A stretch of DNA of 8,168 nucleotides from Nitrospira sp. GTDB taxonomy: Bacteria > Nitrospirota > Nitrospiria > Nitrospirales > Nitrospiraceae. The notes under the pieces were generated by a model. That model saw only the letters and a list, made by a program, of their open reading frames with translations, ran no database searches and was not told the origin of the DNA. A program made the position numbers and the translations under genes. Shown in pieces: positions 1-6,261 of the stretch. The DNA is taken from positions 1 through 8,168 of the forward strand of contig JABMDE010000155.1 in the NCBI GenBank assembly GCA_015904055.1, read 5' to 3'. Positions within the stretch are counted from its first letter, which is position 1, and each line of letters starts with the position of its first letter.

Positions 1-702
1 CTGATCGATCGCGGCGGAGAACAACGGCTTCTGCATCAGCAAGAGATGATAATAGGTCTCGATCCGCACAATGGCATCGACGATGTCTTTCAGATGCGAG
101 GGATTGGACCGCGACAGTCCGGCCGTCACCCAATAACGTTCCCTCCCCTGCGCATCCGGTGTAAAGCTGGTGATGACGGTCGTCTGCTCATTCAGAACCC
201 GGCTCCCATAGAGCACAGGACCTGGAAACAACGCGCGCATCCCTTCTCGGGACGGAGGGGCCTCTGCCGACACGAGGATATCCAACCGGCACACTTCCGT
301 TCCCAAGGCCGTATGTGGAAATTGATAGGCGGGAAAGGTCAACGGACCGAACGCAAGATCGTGATTCCCCGGCGGGGGCAAGTGCCAAATCTGGTAGTTA
401 TAATACTCGGTGTGGGCCTGCCAGATCACGATGAGCCGGTCGCCAGCTGCGTCCTCCTTGACGCCATAGCCGAACGTGTCCCGCAACACCACGTTCTTTG
501 GGGAAATCTTGAGCGTCCCCAGCAACGACTGGAATTCCTGCCGGCTTGCGGGTCGTTGCGCCGGCGGGTCAGCCATGCGAAAGGCCTTGTAATGCACATG
601 CGCCGGAACCCGTAACCAGTGGGTCAACGGAATCTGCGGCTGCTCATGCAATTTCCGCAACAAGGCATCGGTTCCCGACGGCACTCCAGATGATTGCTCC
701 AC
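1..702 (-). CDS. DUF3422 family protein, C-terminus beyond the left edge
   Basis: The frame stays open for 234 codons from a GTG at 702-700 to the window edge. I chose the GTG because AGAAGGGA (715-708) sits 5 nt upstream; the first in-frame ATG (576) would remove about 42 residues that fit the family. The protein begins VEQSSGVPSG and has the DUF3422 pattern: an N-terminal LRKLHEQPQIPL segment, a central IVIWQAHTEYYNYQIW stretch (the usual 'W..HTEF..Y' block), and a helix around residues 205-225 with RIETYYHLLL, matching the family's 'EIETYRMMAL'. Known members run to roughly 420-450 residues and end in membrane helices, so a membrane-anchored C-terminus probably lies outside the window. The family's function is unknown. 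The gene starts 11 nt after the lipoprotein gene stops, so the two are probably cotranscribed and may act together at the envelope (inference). Family call is from recalled pattern. Confidence 0.82.
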   Translation of the reverse strand, partial: MEQSSGVPSGTDALLRKLHEQPQIPLTHWLRVPAHVHYKAFRMADPPAQRPASRQEFQSLLGTLKISPKNVVLRDTFGYGVKEDAAGDRLIVIWQAHTEYYNYQIWHLPPPGNHDLAFGPLTFPAYQFPHTALGTEVCRLDILVSAEAPPSREGMRALFPGPVLYGSRVLNEQTTVITSFTPDAQGRERYWVTAGLSRSNPSHLKDIVDAIVRIETYYHLLLMQKPLFSAAIDQ

Positions 703-707
703 AATGG

Positions 708-715
708 TCCCTTCT
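708..715 (-). promoter_or_regulatory. Shine-Dalgarno that sets the GTG start of the DUF3422 gene
   Basis: AGAAGGGA reads 5'-3' on the minus strand and ends 5 nt before the GTG at 702. It overlaps the stop codon of the upstream lipoprotein gene (716-714), a typical tight operon junction. It is the main reason for preferring GTG 702 over the internal ATG at 576. Confidence 0.6.
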
Positions 716-1961
716 ACAATCCTGGCCTCTTCTCCGCAATGACCTGTACGTCGAGGAATTGCTCCTCCCGCATGACGTCGAGCTGCAACATCCGCCCTGA
801 CTCAACTTGGCAAATCCGCTTGGCATCGCGCTCCGTTTTGACGTCGGCCAACGCCGATCCGTTGCACCCGATCACATGGTCGCCGACTCTCAGACCGGCC
901 TTCTCAGCCGGCAAGCCGCTGCGCAGTTCTCTCACCAGATAGAATCGATCTCCCCGTTCTTCCTCCAACTCCCAATGGACCCCGATACGCCCGGATCCCA
1001 ACAGACCGGTCTGAGATCCGAACAGGGTGAGAATCCGATGGACGATCACACGTGCCGAACTTTCCGGATTATCGGTCGTGGGATCGGTCAAATGCCCTTG
1101 TCCGCTGAAAAGCAGCAAGCCCGTTTCGACATCGATCATCCGCAGCGCCAGCGACACGCTGTTGGTGCGTTCTTGCTGATGCTGCTCCCATTGCTGTACT
1201 TCCCCGACGATAATCGCTTCCGCGCCGACCAGTTTGCCGACCTTCAACACATTCGCATCATCGGCATGGGTCAGCTGAATCACCTGCTCCTGCAACACTT
1301 CATCCAGTTTTGCCCGTTCCACCATCCGCATATCGAGATCCAGCATGAGCGTCGTGACGATACCTGCCACACGAGACCCGGTGCCCGGCACACCGGCCAT
1401 GTCTTCGAAAAGCATGACCGCCATCGTCCGATACTGATCGATCAATTCGCGATCGATCGGACCCCTCCCCGACACCACCGGCTCTGGCCTCGACGCAGAA
1501 CCATCCATTGAGGCAGGTGCTCCAGCCGTGGCACATGTGCGCCGCCTTTGCATGATGGCGGCTGGCGGGCCCCAGGCACAGAGTTCATTGTCGATCAGAA
1601 CAACATGCTGCAGATGCTCGCGCTGATCGGACGCAATATTGGTAAAGGGATAGAAGACGCACCCACCGACCACCACCGAGAGCGGGCAGTACGTCAACTC
1701 GTGAATCCATTGTTTTCTCGCCGTCAGGGAATACTCCCAGATCAGCATGCGCCCATCATCCCTCAACACGCGATCCGGGTATCCGATGTTCTCGAGTACC
1801 TGTGCCTTGGTCATGGGAACGGCCAACCGATCCAGCTTGGCCTCTGATTTGATGATGGTGTAGCCGAGGCCGCAGCCGGATAACAGCGCCGACATCAGGG
1901 CTATCGTCGTAAGACGTACTACGGCATGCACGCGCAATTGGCTCCTACCGAACGACAACAT
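714..1961 (-). CDS. Lipoprotein with BamE-like, CsgG-like and PDZ modules
   Basis: Predicted 415-residue envelope lipoprotein. A signal peptide ends in the lipobox L-L-S-G-C30. Three parts follow. Residues about 30-130 resemble the SmpA/OmlA/BamE fold (PMTKAQVLENIGYPDRV, then LIWEY, then VVLIDNELCAWG). Residues about 178-320 resemble the CsgG/FlgO-type lipoprotein domain (MAVMLFEDMAG; then MRMVERAKLDEVLQEQ; LVGAEAIIVGEV; MIDVETGLLLFSG). Residues about 335-412 are a PDZ domain (VRELRSGLPAEKAGLRVGDHVIGCNG). A low-complexity linker at about 140-170 separates the first two. ATG 1961 has no clear Shine-Dalgarno, whereas AGGAG (1946-1942) lies 10 nt before an in-frame GTG at 1931. That start would give 405 residues and put the lipobox Cys at position 20, a more typical signal length. 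The role is inferred: an envelope assembly or secretion accessory that recognises exposed peptide ends. Gene is followed after 11 nt by the DUF3422 gene. Confidence 0.83.
   Translation of the reverse strand: MLSFGRSQLRVHAVVRLTTIALMSALLSGCGLGYTIIKSEAKLDRLAVPMTKAQVLENIGYPDRVLRDDGRMLIWEYSLTARKQWIHELTYCPLSVVVGGCVFYPFTNIASDQREHLQHVVLIDNELCAWGPPAAIMQRRRTCATAGAPASMDGSASRPEPVVSGRGPIDRELIDQYRTMAVMLFEDMAGVPGTGSRVAGIVTTLMLDLDMRMVERAKLDEVLQEQVIQLTHADDANVLKVGKLVGAEAIIVGEVQQWEQHQQERTNSVSLALRMIDVETGLLLFSGQGHLTDPTTDNPESSARVIVHRILTLFGSQTGLLGSGRIGVHWELEEERGDRFYLVRELRSGLPAEKAGLRVGDHVIGCNGSALADVKTERDAKRICQVESGRMLQLDVMREEQFLDVQVIAEKRPGL
1942..1946 (-). promoter_or_regulatory. AGGAG pointing to an alternative GTG start (1931) of the lipoprotein
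   Basis: AGGAG lies inside the ORF as opened at ATG 1961, 10 nt before an in-frame GTG at 1931-1929. No comparable Shine-Dalgarno precedes ATG 1961. The shorter product has a 19-residue signal peptide before the lipidated Cys. Confidence 0.45.
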
Positions 1962-2038
1962 GCGGTGAGCGTAACACCACGCACAGAAGGCTGCAACGGA
2001 GATCTCGTGGAAAGACGGATGAAGATTGAGGCGATCAG

Positions 2039-2599
2039 CTAATTACAGGACGGATCGAACGGCATCTCCGCATATGGATGGTAGGTATCACCGAGGGTGA
2101 ACAACAGGTCACGCCAGACCAAGGACGGATCTTTCTCGAAGAGTAAGTTGGGATCGGCAGGCATTAAAATCCATGAACCGGTTTTCATCTCGTTTTCCAA
2201 TTGACCGGGCCCCCATCCCGAATATCCCAGATACGCGCGGAAGGCTTCCTGACTGCCGGCATCGGTGAGAATCCGTTCCACCATCCCCGTGTCACCGCCC
2301 AGACAGACTCCGTCCAATACATGGTGCGCGTTCTCTGGAAACTCCCTGCCGCGATAGAGCAACATCACCTGGTTGGTCTGCACGGGGCCACCGGCATAGA
2401 GGACATGGCCGGCCCCTTCGATAATCGGCACCTGCGGCAACGCTTCTGAAATAGACATCGCCGTGGGACGGTTGACGACGACGCCTAAGGCGCCTTCCGG
2501 CCCATGTTCGCACAGCAGCACCACGGTCTGACGGAAGTTCGGATCGCGGAGGCTGGGCGCGGCAATGAGAAACAGGCCTTTACCAAGTGTGAGATCCAT
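2039..2599 (-). CDS. yqgE: YqgE/AlgH (UPF0301) family protein
   Basis: A 186-residue protein with the hallmarks of the YqgE/AlgH family: an N-terminal GKGLFLIAAPSLRDPNFRQT, then LLCEHGPEGALGVVVNRPT, a GGPV motif, and SGWGPGQLENEM in the second half. Length is normal for the family (about 180-190). The protein is presumably cytoplasmic, since no signal peptide or membrane segment is visible. Its biochemical function is not firmly known; the AlgH name comes from a regulatory phenotype in Pseudomonas, which should not be transferred here. The frame is open to a TTG at 2605, but ATG 2599 is better because AGGA (2610-2607) lies 7 nt upstream. In many genomes yqgE neighbours yqgF/ruvX; here it sits between a nitrilase-family gene and an envelope lipoprotein gene with gaps of 127 and 77 nt, so the usual partner is absent from this locus. 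Confidence 0.93.
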   Translation of the reverse strand: MDLTLGKGLFLIAAPSLRDPNFRQTVVLLCEHGPEGALGVVVNRPTAMSISEALPQVPIIEGAGHVLYAGGPVQTNQVMLLYRGREFPENAHHVLDGVCLGGDTGMVERILTDAGSQEAFRAYLGYSGWGPGQLENEMKTGSWILMPADPNLLFEKDPSLVWRDLLFTLGDTYHPYAEMPFDPSCN

Positions 2600-2726
2600 G
2601 CACAAATCCTACTGCGCTTGCCCGTCTTGCGCAAGCGTGACGCCCAATGGATATTCGTTCCTGATACAGCCTATCACGTAACAATGGCTCGCTGATGACA
2701 GCAGCGGTGCTCATGAATCATGCAGA

Positions 2727-3518
2727 CTACGCCTTGTACAGCGATGTCCGGCGATCACGAAGCAAGTCGTTGTAGCGGTTCAGGCTTTTGTTGCGAGCCT
2801 CGGCCGGATCGATCTCGACGATTGCAAGATCTTCCCGATCCCGTGACGCCCGATACTGAATCACACCCTTGGGTGTCACGACTTCACTGTGGCCGATATA
2901 GGTCAACTGATCCTTCCCTCCGCGTGCTTCACTGCCGATACGATTACACGTAATGGCAAAGACCCGATTCTCCAGACACCGCACAGGCATCGAATCCGGG
3001 CAGTTCGGCAACACGAGATTGGACGGATGGCAGATAATGTCAGCGCCCTGCACCGCCAATGAGCGGGCCGCTTCCGGGTAATACCAATCGAAACAAATCA
3101 TCACCCCGATTTTTGCCGGCCCGATGTCCCACACCTGAAATCCGGAATCTCCAGGCGTGAAGAAGAGTGTCTCTTCATAAAATAGATGCGTCTTGCGATA
3201 GCAGCCAATGAGCCCAGCCGGTCCCACAACCACGGCAGAGTTATAGCACGCCGAGCCGGCCCGTTCCGGAAGACCAGCCACAATATGCACCCGGCGTCGT
3301 TTGGCGATCTCCATTAAACGGCGCGTGGTTGGACCGTCAGGTACCGGCTCGGCCAGCTGTTGCGCCTCTTCCTGCGATACAAATTGATACCCCGACGCAA
3401 ACAGTTCAGGCAGCACAATGAGATCCGCCTCAACCTGCTCCAACGCGGCCGTCACAGCATCAAGATTCGTGGCGACTTCGCCGAACAACGGATTGTATTG
3501 ATAAAACCCGACTCGCAC
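2727..3518 (-). CDS. Carbon-nitrogen hydrolase, nitrilase superfamily
   Basis: A 263-residue amidase-fold enzyme expected to hydrolyse a C-N bond (amide or carbamoyl) through a Glu-Lys-Cys triad. Numbered from the GTG start, the triad is visible as E38 (LPELFASGY), K109 (YRKTHLF) and C142 (ICFDWYYPEAAR), with the supporting HPSNLVLP and CLENRVFAITCNR segments after it. Length fits single-domain family members, and no signal peptide is seen, so it is probably cytoplasmic. Substrate is not determinable; N-carbamoylputrescine amidase-like and omega-amidase-like branches are both possible. The frame is open to 3575, but upstream codons overlap the SmbP terminator. GTG 3518 is preceded by AAGAGGGG (3533-3526) at 7 nt and gives the family-typical MRVGFYQYNP beginning. 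ATG 3536 is the alternative but has only the terminator's U-tract before it. It is separated from SmbP by that terminator, so it probably has its own promoter or depends on read-through. Confidence 0.93.
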   Translation of the reverse strand: MRVGFYQYNPLFGEVATNLDAVTAALEQVEADLIVLPELFASGYQFVSQEEAQQLAEPVPDGPTTRRLMEIAKRRRVHIVAGLPERAGSACYNSAVVVGPAGLIGCYRKTHLFYEETLFFTPGDSGFQVWDIGPAKIGVMICFDWYYPEAARSLAVQGADIICHPSNLVLPNCPDSMPVRCLENRVFAITCNRIGSEARGGKDQLTYIGHSEVVTPKGVIQYRASRDREDLAIVEIDPAEARNKSLNRYNDLLRDRRTSLYKA

Positions 3519-3525
3519 CGGCGCA

Positions 3526-3533
3526 CCCCTCTT
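3526..3533 (-). promoter_or_regulatory. Shine-Dalgarno for the nitrilase-family GTG start
   Basis: AAGAGGGG lies 7 nt before GTG 3518, immediately beyond the terminator hairpin and U-tract. No such motif precedes the alternative ATG at 3536, where the upstream bases are the terminator's T-run. Confidence 0.5.
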
Positions 3534-3538
3534 CATGC

Positions 3539-3571
3539 AAAAACGGACAGGGCTGCTGCTCCCTGTCCGTT
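3539..3571 (-). terminator. Rho-independent terminator after the SmbP-like gene
   Basis: On the minus strand AACGGACAGGG pairs perfectly with CCCTGTCCGTT (11 bp) around an 8-nt loop (AGCAGCAG), and the 3' arm runs into a T-tract (TTTTT, counting the last two stem bases). It begins 43 nt after the SmbP-like stop codon. On the plus strand the hairpin is not followed by a T-run, so it is directional for the minus strand. Confidence 0.9.
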
Positions 3572-3614
3572 CCACAAATCAGCACACGCCACTTCAGCGG
3601 TATGCTTCAGTCGC

Positions 3615-3962
3615 TTACTTCACTTCGGCTAAGTGTGTGGCGCCGCCTTCCGCGTGATCCTTGCACGCATCGGCATGTCCGGCCTTGCCATGCTGAACGG
3701 CTTCCTTCAGGTGCTTCACACCTTCGTCCAGATGCGGGTTTTTCACACCGGCACCCTGCGCATGCTTGAGCGCATCTTCCGCATGCTGGACACAGGCATC
3801 GGCATGTCCCTCTTTGCCGTGCGAGGCAGCGCCCCTGGCATGTTCAACCGCCTCATCGACATGTTTATTGCCGGCGAGGGCCACACTACTCAGCATGGGC
3901 ATGCCGACAAGCGCCCCAACCGCGGCCAACGCCATGACACTGTGGCTGATCTTGATGGTCAT
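3615..3962 (-). CDS. smbP: SmbP-like secreted His-rich metal-binding protein
   Basis: A 115-residue protein with a signal peptide (MTIKISHSV..., hydrophobic core 9-28, likely cleavage after ALA30), giving about 85 mature periplasmic residues. The mature part is two 43-residue repeats. Histidines fall at 34, 41, 48, 53, 60, 67 and again at 77, 84, 91, 96, 103, 110, an identical 7-7-5-7-7 spacing that lines one face of helices. Each repeat carries HGK.GHADAC, so Cys57 and Cys100 are also 43 apart. This matches SmbP of Nitrosomonas europaea, a small four-helix periplasmic protein that binds copper and other divalent metals; metal buffering or detoxification is the inferred role. I chose ATG 3962 because GGAGG (3974-3970) lies 7 nt upstream; the frame is open further upstream, but those residues overlap the rhodanese gene and would bury the signal peptide. 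It ends at a strong terminator. Its 83-nt upstream gap may hold a promoter, but none is convincing. Confidence 0.9.
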   Translation of the reverse strand: MTIKISHSVMALAAVGALVGMPMLSSVALAGNKHVDEAVEHARGAASHGKEGHADACVQHAEDALKHAQGAGVKNPHLDEGVKHLKEAVQHGKAGHADACKDHAEGGATHLAEVK

Positions 3963-3969
3963 CGTGAGT

Positions 3970-3974
3970 CCTCC
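3970..3974 (-). promoter_or_regulatory. Strong Shine-Dalgarno of the SmbP-like gene
   Basis: GGAGG sits 7 nt before ATG 3962, within GGGAGGA. It is the best ribosome-binding site in the window and decides the start at the signal peptide rather than an upstream codon of the same open frame. With the terminator, it suggests a separately and strongly expressed cistron. Confidence 0.8.
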
Positions 3975-4045
3975 CTGGTTAGATTGCGCTTCTTCAGCGG
4001 AATAGATCGATCGTGCATGCACCTTACACAGCGTTCCAAAGCCTG

Positions 4046-4936
4046 TCAAGAAGGCCTCCCGGAAGGGCCAGCCGCTTGGTCGAACCCAAGAATCTTTTGA
4101 AGCATGTGCGTGTCTTTCTCGACCGGGCAGGCAAAATCCCGGCTCCATTCCCACCACGATCCTGGATAGTTTCTGATCGTGCGATACCCCGCCAGCTTGA
4201 GAATGATATAGAGCCAGGCCGATCGAACACCGCCGGTGCAATAACAGATCACGTCCTGATCGCTCCGGATTCCCTTGTCTTCCAGCATCTCCCTGATCAC
4301 GTCGAGATCCTTGATCGTCGCATCCTTGTTGAGAAATCCGTTCCAGGCCATGTGAATGGCTGAAGGAATATGGCCGGGCCGAGGAATGCCGGAGACTTCT
4401 TTTCCCAGATACTCTTCAAGGCTTCGGGCATCCACGATCGCTGTCTGCTCATGCGGCGTTCGCACGATCAGCTTCAGCTCTTCTTTCACAATCACCAGCG
4501 CCTTGACCGGCTGCGCCTTGAAGTTTCCTGCGGCAGGCGGTGTCAGGCCATGCTCGAACGGCCGTTTTTCCGCCGTCCATTTCACCCACCCGCCGTCCAG
4601 AATACGCAGGTTCTTGTGACCGAAATATTCGAGCATCCAGAACATCCGGCCTTCATCGCCCCAATTATCGAACGGATTGGAGTAGATAACGACATCGCTT
4701 TCCTGATTGATCCCCAGCCGACGAAGCGTCTGCTCGATCGCGCCGAGATCCGGATTCAACAACCCCTTCGGCACAGCATTCGGGTCACTATACTCATGCC
4801 AGGTAGTATGTACGGCGCCGGGAATATGCCCGCCGAACTCATACGCCGACCTGCCGCGCACATCGAGTACCACCAGGCCCGGCTGGCCCAATCGATTCTG
4901 CAAGGTATCGGTATCGATCAACAACGGGTGATTCAT
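4046..4936 (-). CDS. Tandem-domain rhodanese (sulfurtransferase)
   Basis: A 296-residue two-domain sulfurtransferase of the thiosulfate/3-mercaptopyruvate type, moving sulfane sulfur from a donor to a thiophilic acceptor such as cyanide or a protein thiol. Domain 1 (about 5-125) has LVVLDVRGRSAYEFGGHIPGAVH and ILDGGW; its active-site loop region (IYSNPFDNWGDEGR) lacks a cysteine, as is usual for the non-catalytic N-terminal half. Domain 2 (about 160-270) has AIVDARSLEEYLG, PGHIPSAIHM and the loop C233-T-G-G-V-R238, a six-residue C-x4-R loop with C233 as predicted persulfide-carrying residue. The CTGGVR loop differs from classic CRKGVT (TST) and CGSGVT (MST), so the donor is uncertain. No signal peptide is evident, so a cytoplasmic location is likely. 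The start overlaps the cytochrome stop by ATGA and has AAAGGA (4947-4942) 5 nt upstream; coupling to the cytochrome gene is likely. Confidence 0.94.
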   Translation of the reverse strand: MNHPLLIDTDTLQNRLGQPGLVVLDVRGRSAYEFGGHIPGAVHTTWHEYSDPNAVPKGLLNPDLGAIEQTLRRLGINQESDVVIYSNPFDNWGDEGRMFWMLEYFGHKNLRILDGGWVKWTAEKRPFEHGLTPPAAGNFKAQPVKALVIVKEELKLIVRTPHEQTAIVDARSLEEYLGKEVSGIPRPGHIPSAIHMAWNGFLNKDATIKDLDVIREMLEDKGIRSDQDVICYCTGGVRSAWLYIILKLAGYRTIRNYPGSWWEWSRDFACPVEKDTHMLQKILGFDQAAGPSGRPS

Positions 4937-6261
4937 GATATTCCTTTGACTGCCATACGATGTGCCGGAGACGGTTTCCCTCCCGAATCGGCCTTGCAGC
5001 TGACACCATCCGGGCTGCCACTGACACCCACCGATCGACCTCCTGCGCGTAAGGCCACCGCCAACTCGCCGGAAAGGGGAAACTCCCGTTCGTCAATGAC
5101 AAACCGATAGGGATCGGTTCCCATCAGCCCATACTTGTTCCGCAGCATCTCGTGCTGCCCATCAGTCAGAATGTGGTACTGCACCTTGGTTTTTAGAATC
5201 AAGCCCTTGGCATCCGACGGAAGTCGATAGGCGAATTGATAGTCGCGGCTCGCCAATGGCAGTAACCGGTTATCATACAGCTCCACAATCGCCGGCTGCC
5301 AGAGAATCCAGCGGCCCATCGTAGACGATTGCCGCTCCAGAACCTTCCCTTGCCCATCTTCCACCGTAAACTCTACCGTAAAAAACCGGTCAGGATCCCC
5401 GGTGGGAATCTTATGCCCGGCGCCGGCGTTGACCAGTGTCAGTGTAAATCCCACCCGATCGCCCGGTTTGGGAGCATCCGTATCGGCCTTCACCTGAATC
5501 TCCACAGCCCGCTTGATCATATTAGGGTCGTGTCCGCCCCGCCACAGATGTTGCCGGCCCCGGCGGATGGGTCCACCCACAGCCACAGGTCGCTCGATCT
5601 CTGGCATGTGGCAACTCTGACAGATAAAACCGCGTTCCTTCATCCAGTACTGGCCCTCATATTCTGCGTAGGTCCCGCAAGGCCCGACGTTGTAGAACTG
5701 GGCCGGGCCGGAGACCACGTTGTGACACCGGGAGCAGAGCTCCGCAGTACGGAACTTCGGGTCGAATTTCGTGGGATGCGGCGCGATGGAATCTTCGAAC
5801 GGTCCCAAAATCACTCCATCCCGCACATGACACGCCGCGCAGGTGACTGATTCTTTCCGATACTCTGGGTCGAAATTCGGATTCGGCTTCTGCTCGGCCC
5901 GTTCAACTCGGCCACGAGGGATCGCCCCGATCAATGTCGGCTGCTGATTCTCCAGCGGAGTATGGCAGTTGAGGCACACCCAGATGTTCTTGTCCTTCTT
6001 CCAATAGGCCTGAAAGAACGGATCTTCATACGCATGCGCATGAATGCTGGTTTTCCATTCTTCATAGATCTCACGATGACATTGCCCGCAAGATTCTGCC
6101 TTCAAGCTCACAAGCCCGTCGGGGACTTTTTGAAATGGAATCGCATGGGCATAATCATCGCGCAGCCCGAAAATCACGACCGGTTTGATCTCGGTGTAAT
6201 ACAGGTAGACCAATCCGGCCAGACCCAACAGACCGAGGCCGATCTTCGTCCAGCGAGTCAT
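4933..6261 (-). CDS. Membrane-anchored pentaheme cytochrome c (c554/c-prime-like)
   Basis: A 442-residue electron-transfer protein. Residues about 7-22 form one hydrophobic N-terminal segment (IGLGLLGLAGLVYLYY), an uncleaved anchor or signal with the rest in the periplasm. Five CxxCH heme-c motifs follow: C58-H62, C96-H100, C141-H145, C176-H180 and C214-H218. The EEWKTSIHAHAYEDP segment after heme 1 resembles the 'W..S.HA.A' pattern that supplies distal His ligands in multiheme c554-type cytochromes. Residues about 245-395 contain no heme motif and look like a beta-rich domain (VGFTLTLVNAGAGHKIPTG and on). The last 40 residues are Gly/Ser-rich with no recognised domain. Redox partner unknown; quinol oxidation or delivery to a periplasmic reductase are both possible. 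The start overlaps the HDAC-fold stop (ATGA), and its own stop overlaps the rhodanese start (ATGA). It has no clear Shine-Dalgarno of its own, consistent with coupling. Confidence 0.93.
   Translation of the reverse strand: MTRWTKIGLGLLGLAGLVYLYYTEIKPVVIFGLRDDYAHAIPFQKVPDGLVSLKAESCGQCHREIYEEWKTSIHAHAYEDPFFQAYWKKDKNIWVCLNCHTPLENQQPTLIGAIPRGRVERAEQKPNPNFDPEYRKESVTCAACHVRDGVILGPFEDSIAPHPTKFDPKFRTAELCSRCHNVVSGPAQFYNVGPCGTYAEYEGQYWMKERGFICQSCHMPEIERPVAVGGPIRRGRQHLWRGGHDPNMIKRAVEIQVKADTDAPKPGDRVGFTLTLVNAGAGHKIPTGDPDRFFTVEFTVEDGQGKVLERQSSTMGRWILWQPAIVELYDNRLLPLASRDYQFAYRLPSDAKGLILKTKVQYHILTDGQHEMLRNKYGLMGTDPYRFVIDEREFPLSGELAVALRAGGRSVGVSGSPDGVSCKADSGGKPSPAHRMAVKGIS

Noticed and set aside
46..615. 189-codon plus-strand open frame at the left edge
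   Set aside because: The minus strand encodes a DUF3422-type protein over the same bases with a good Shine-Dalgarno; the plus-strand product has no family features.
807..1511. 234-codon plus-strand open frame opposite the lipoprotein gene
   Set aside because: It has no recognisable domain and reads as an antisense shadow of a minus-strand gene that shows a lipobox and conserved domain motifs.
2615..2637. Inverted repeat CGCTTGC/GCAAGCG upstream of the YqgE/AlgH gene
   Set aside because: The 7-bp stem has no T-tract on either strand and overlaps a shorter palindrome (CTTGCGCAAG). It could be an operator but nothing supports that beyond symmetry.
3963..4241. N-terminal extension of the SmbP-like frame
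   Set aside because: The open frame extends upstream into the rhodanese gene, but the strong Shine-Dalgarno and signal peptide place the true start at 3962.
4370..5110. 246-codon plus-strand open frame opposite the rhodanese and cytochrome 3' end
   Set aside because: It spans the junction of two convincing minus-strand genes and has an Arg/Pro/His-rich composition typical of antisense frames in G+C-rich DNA.
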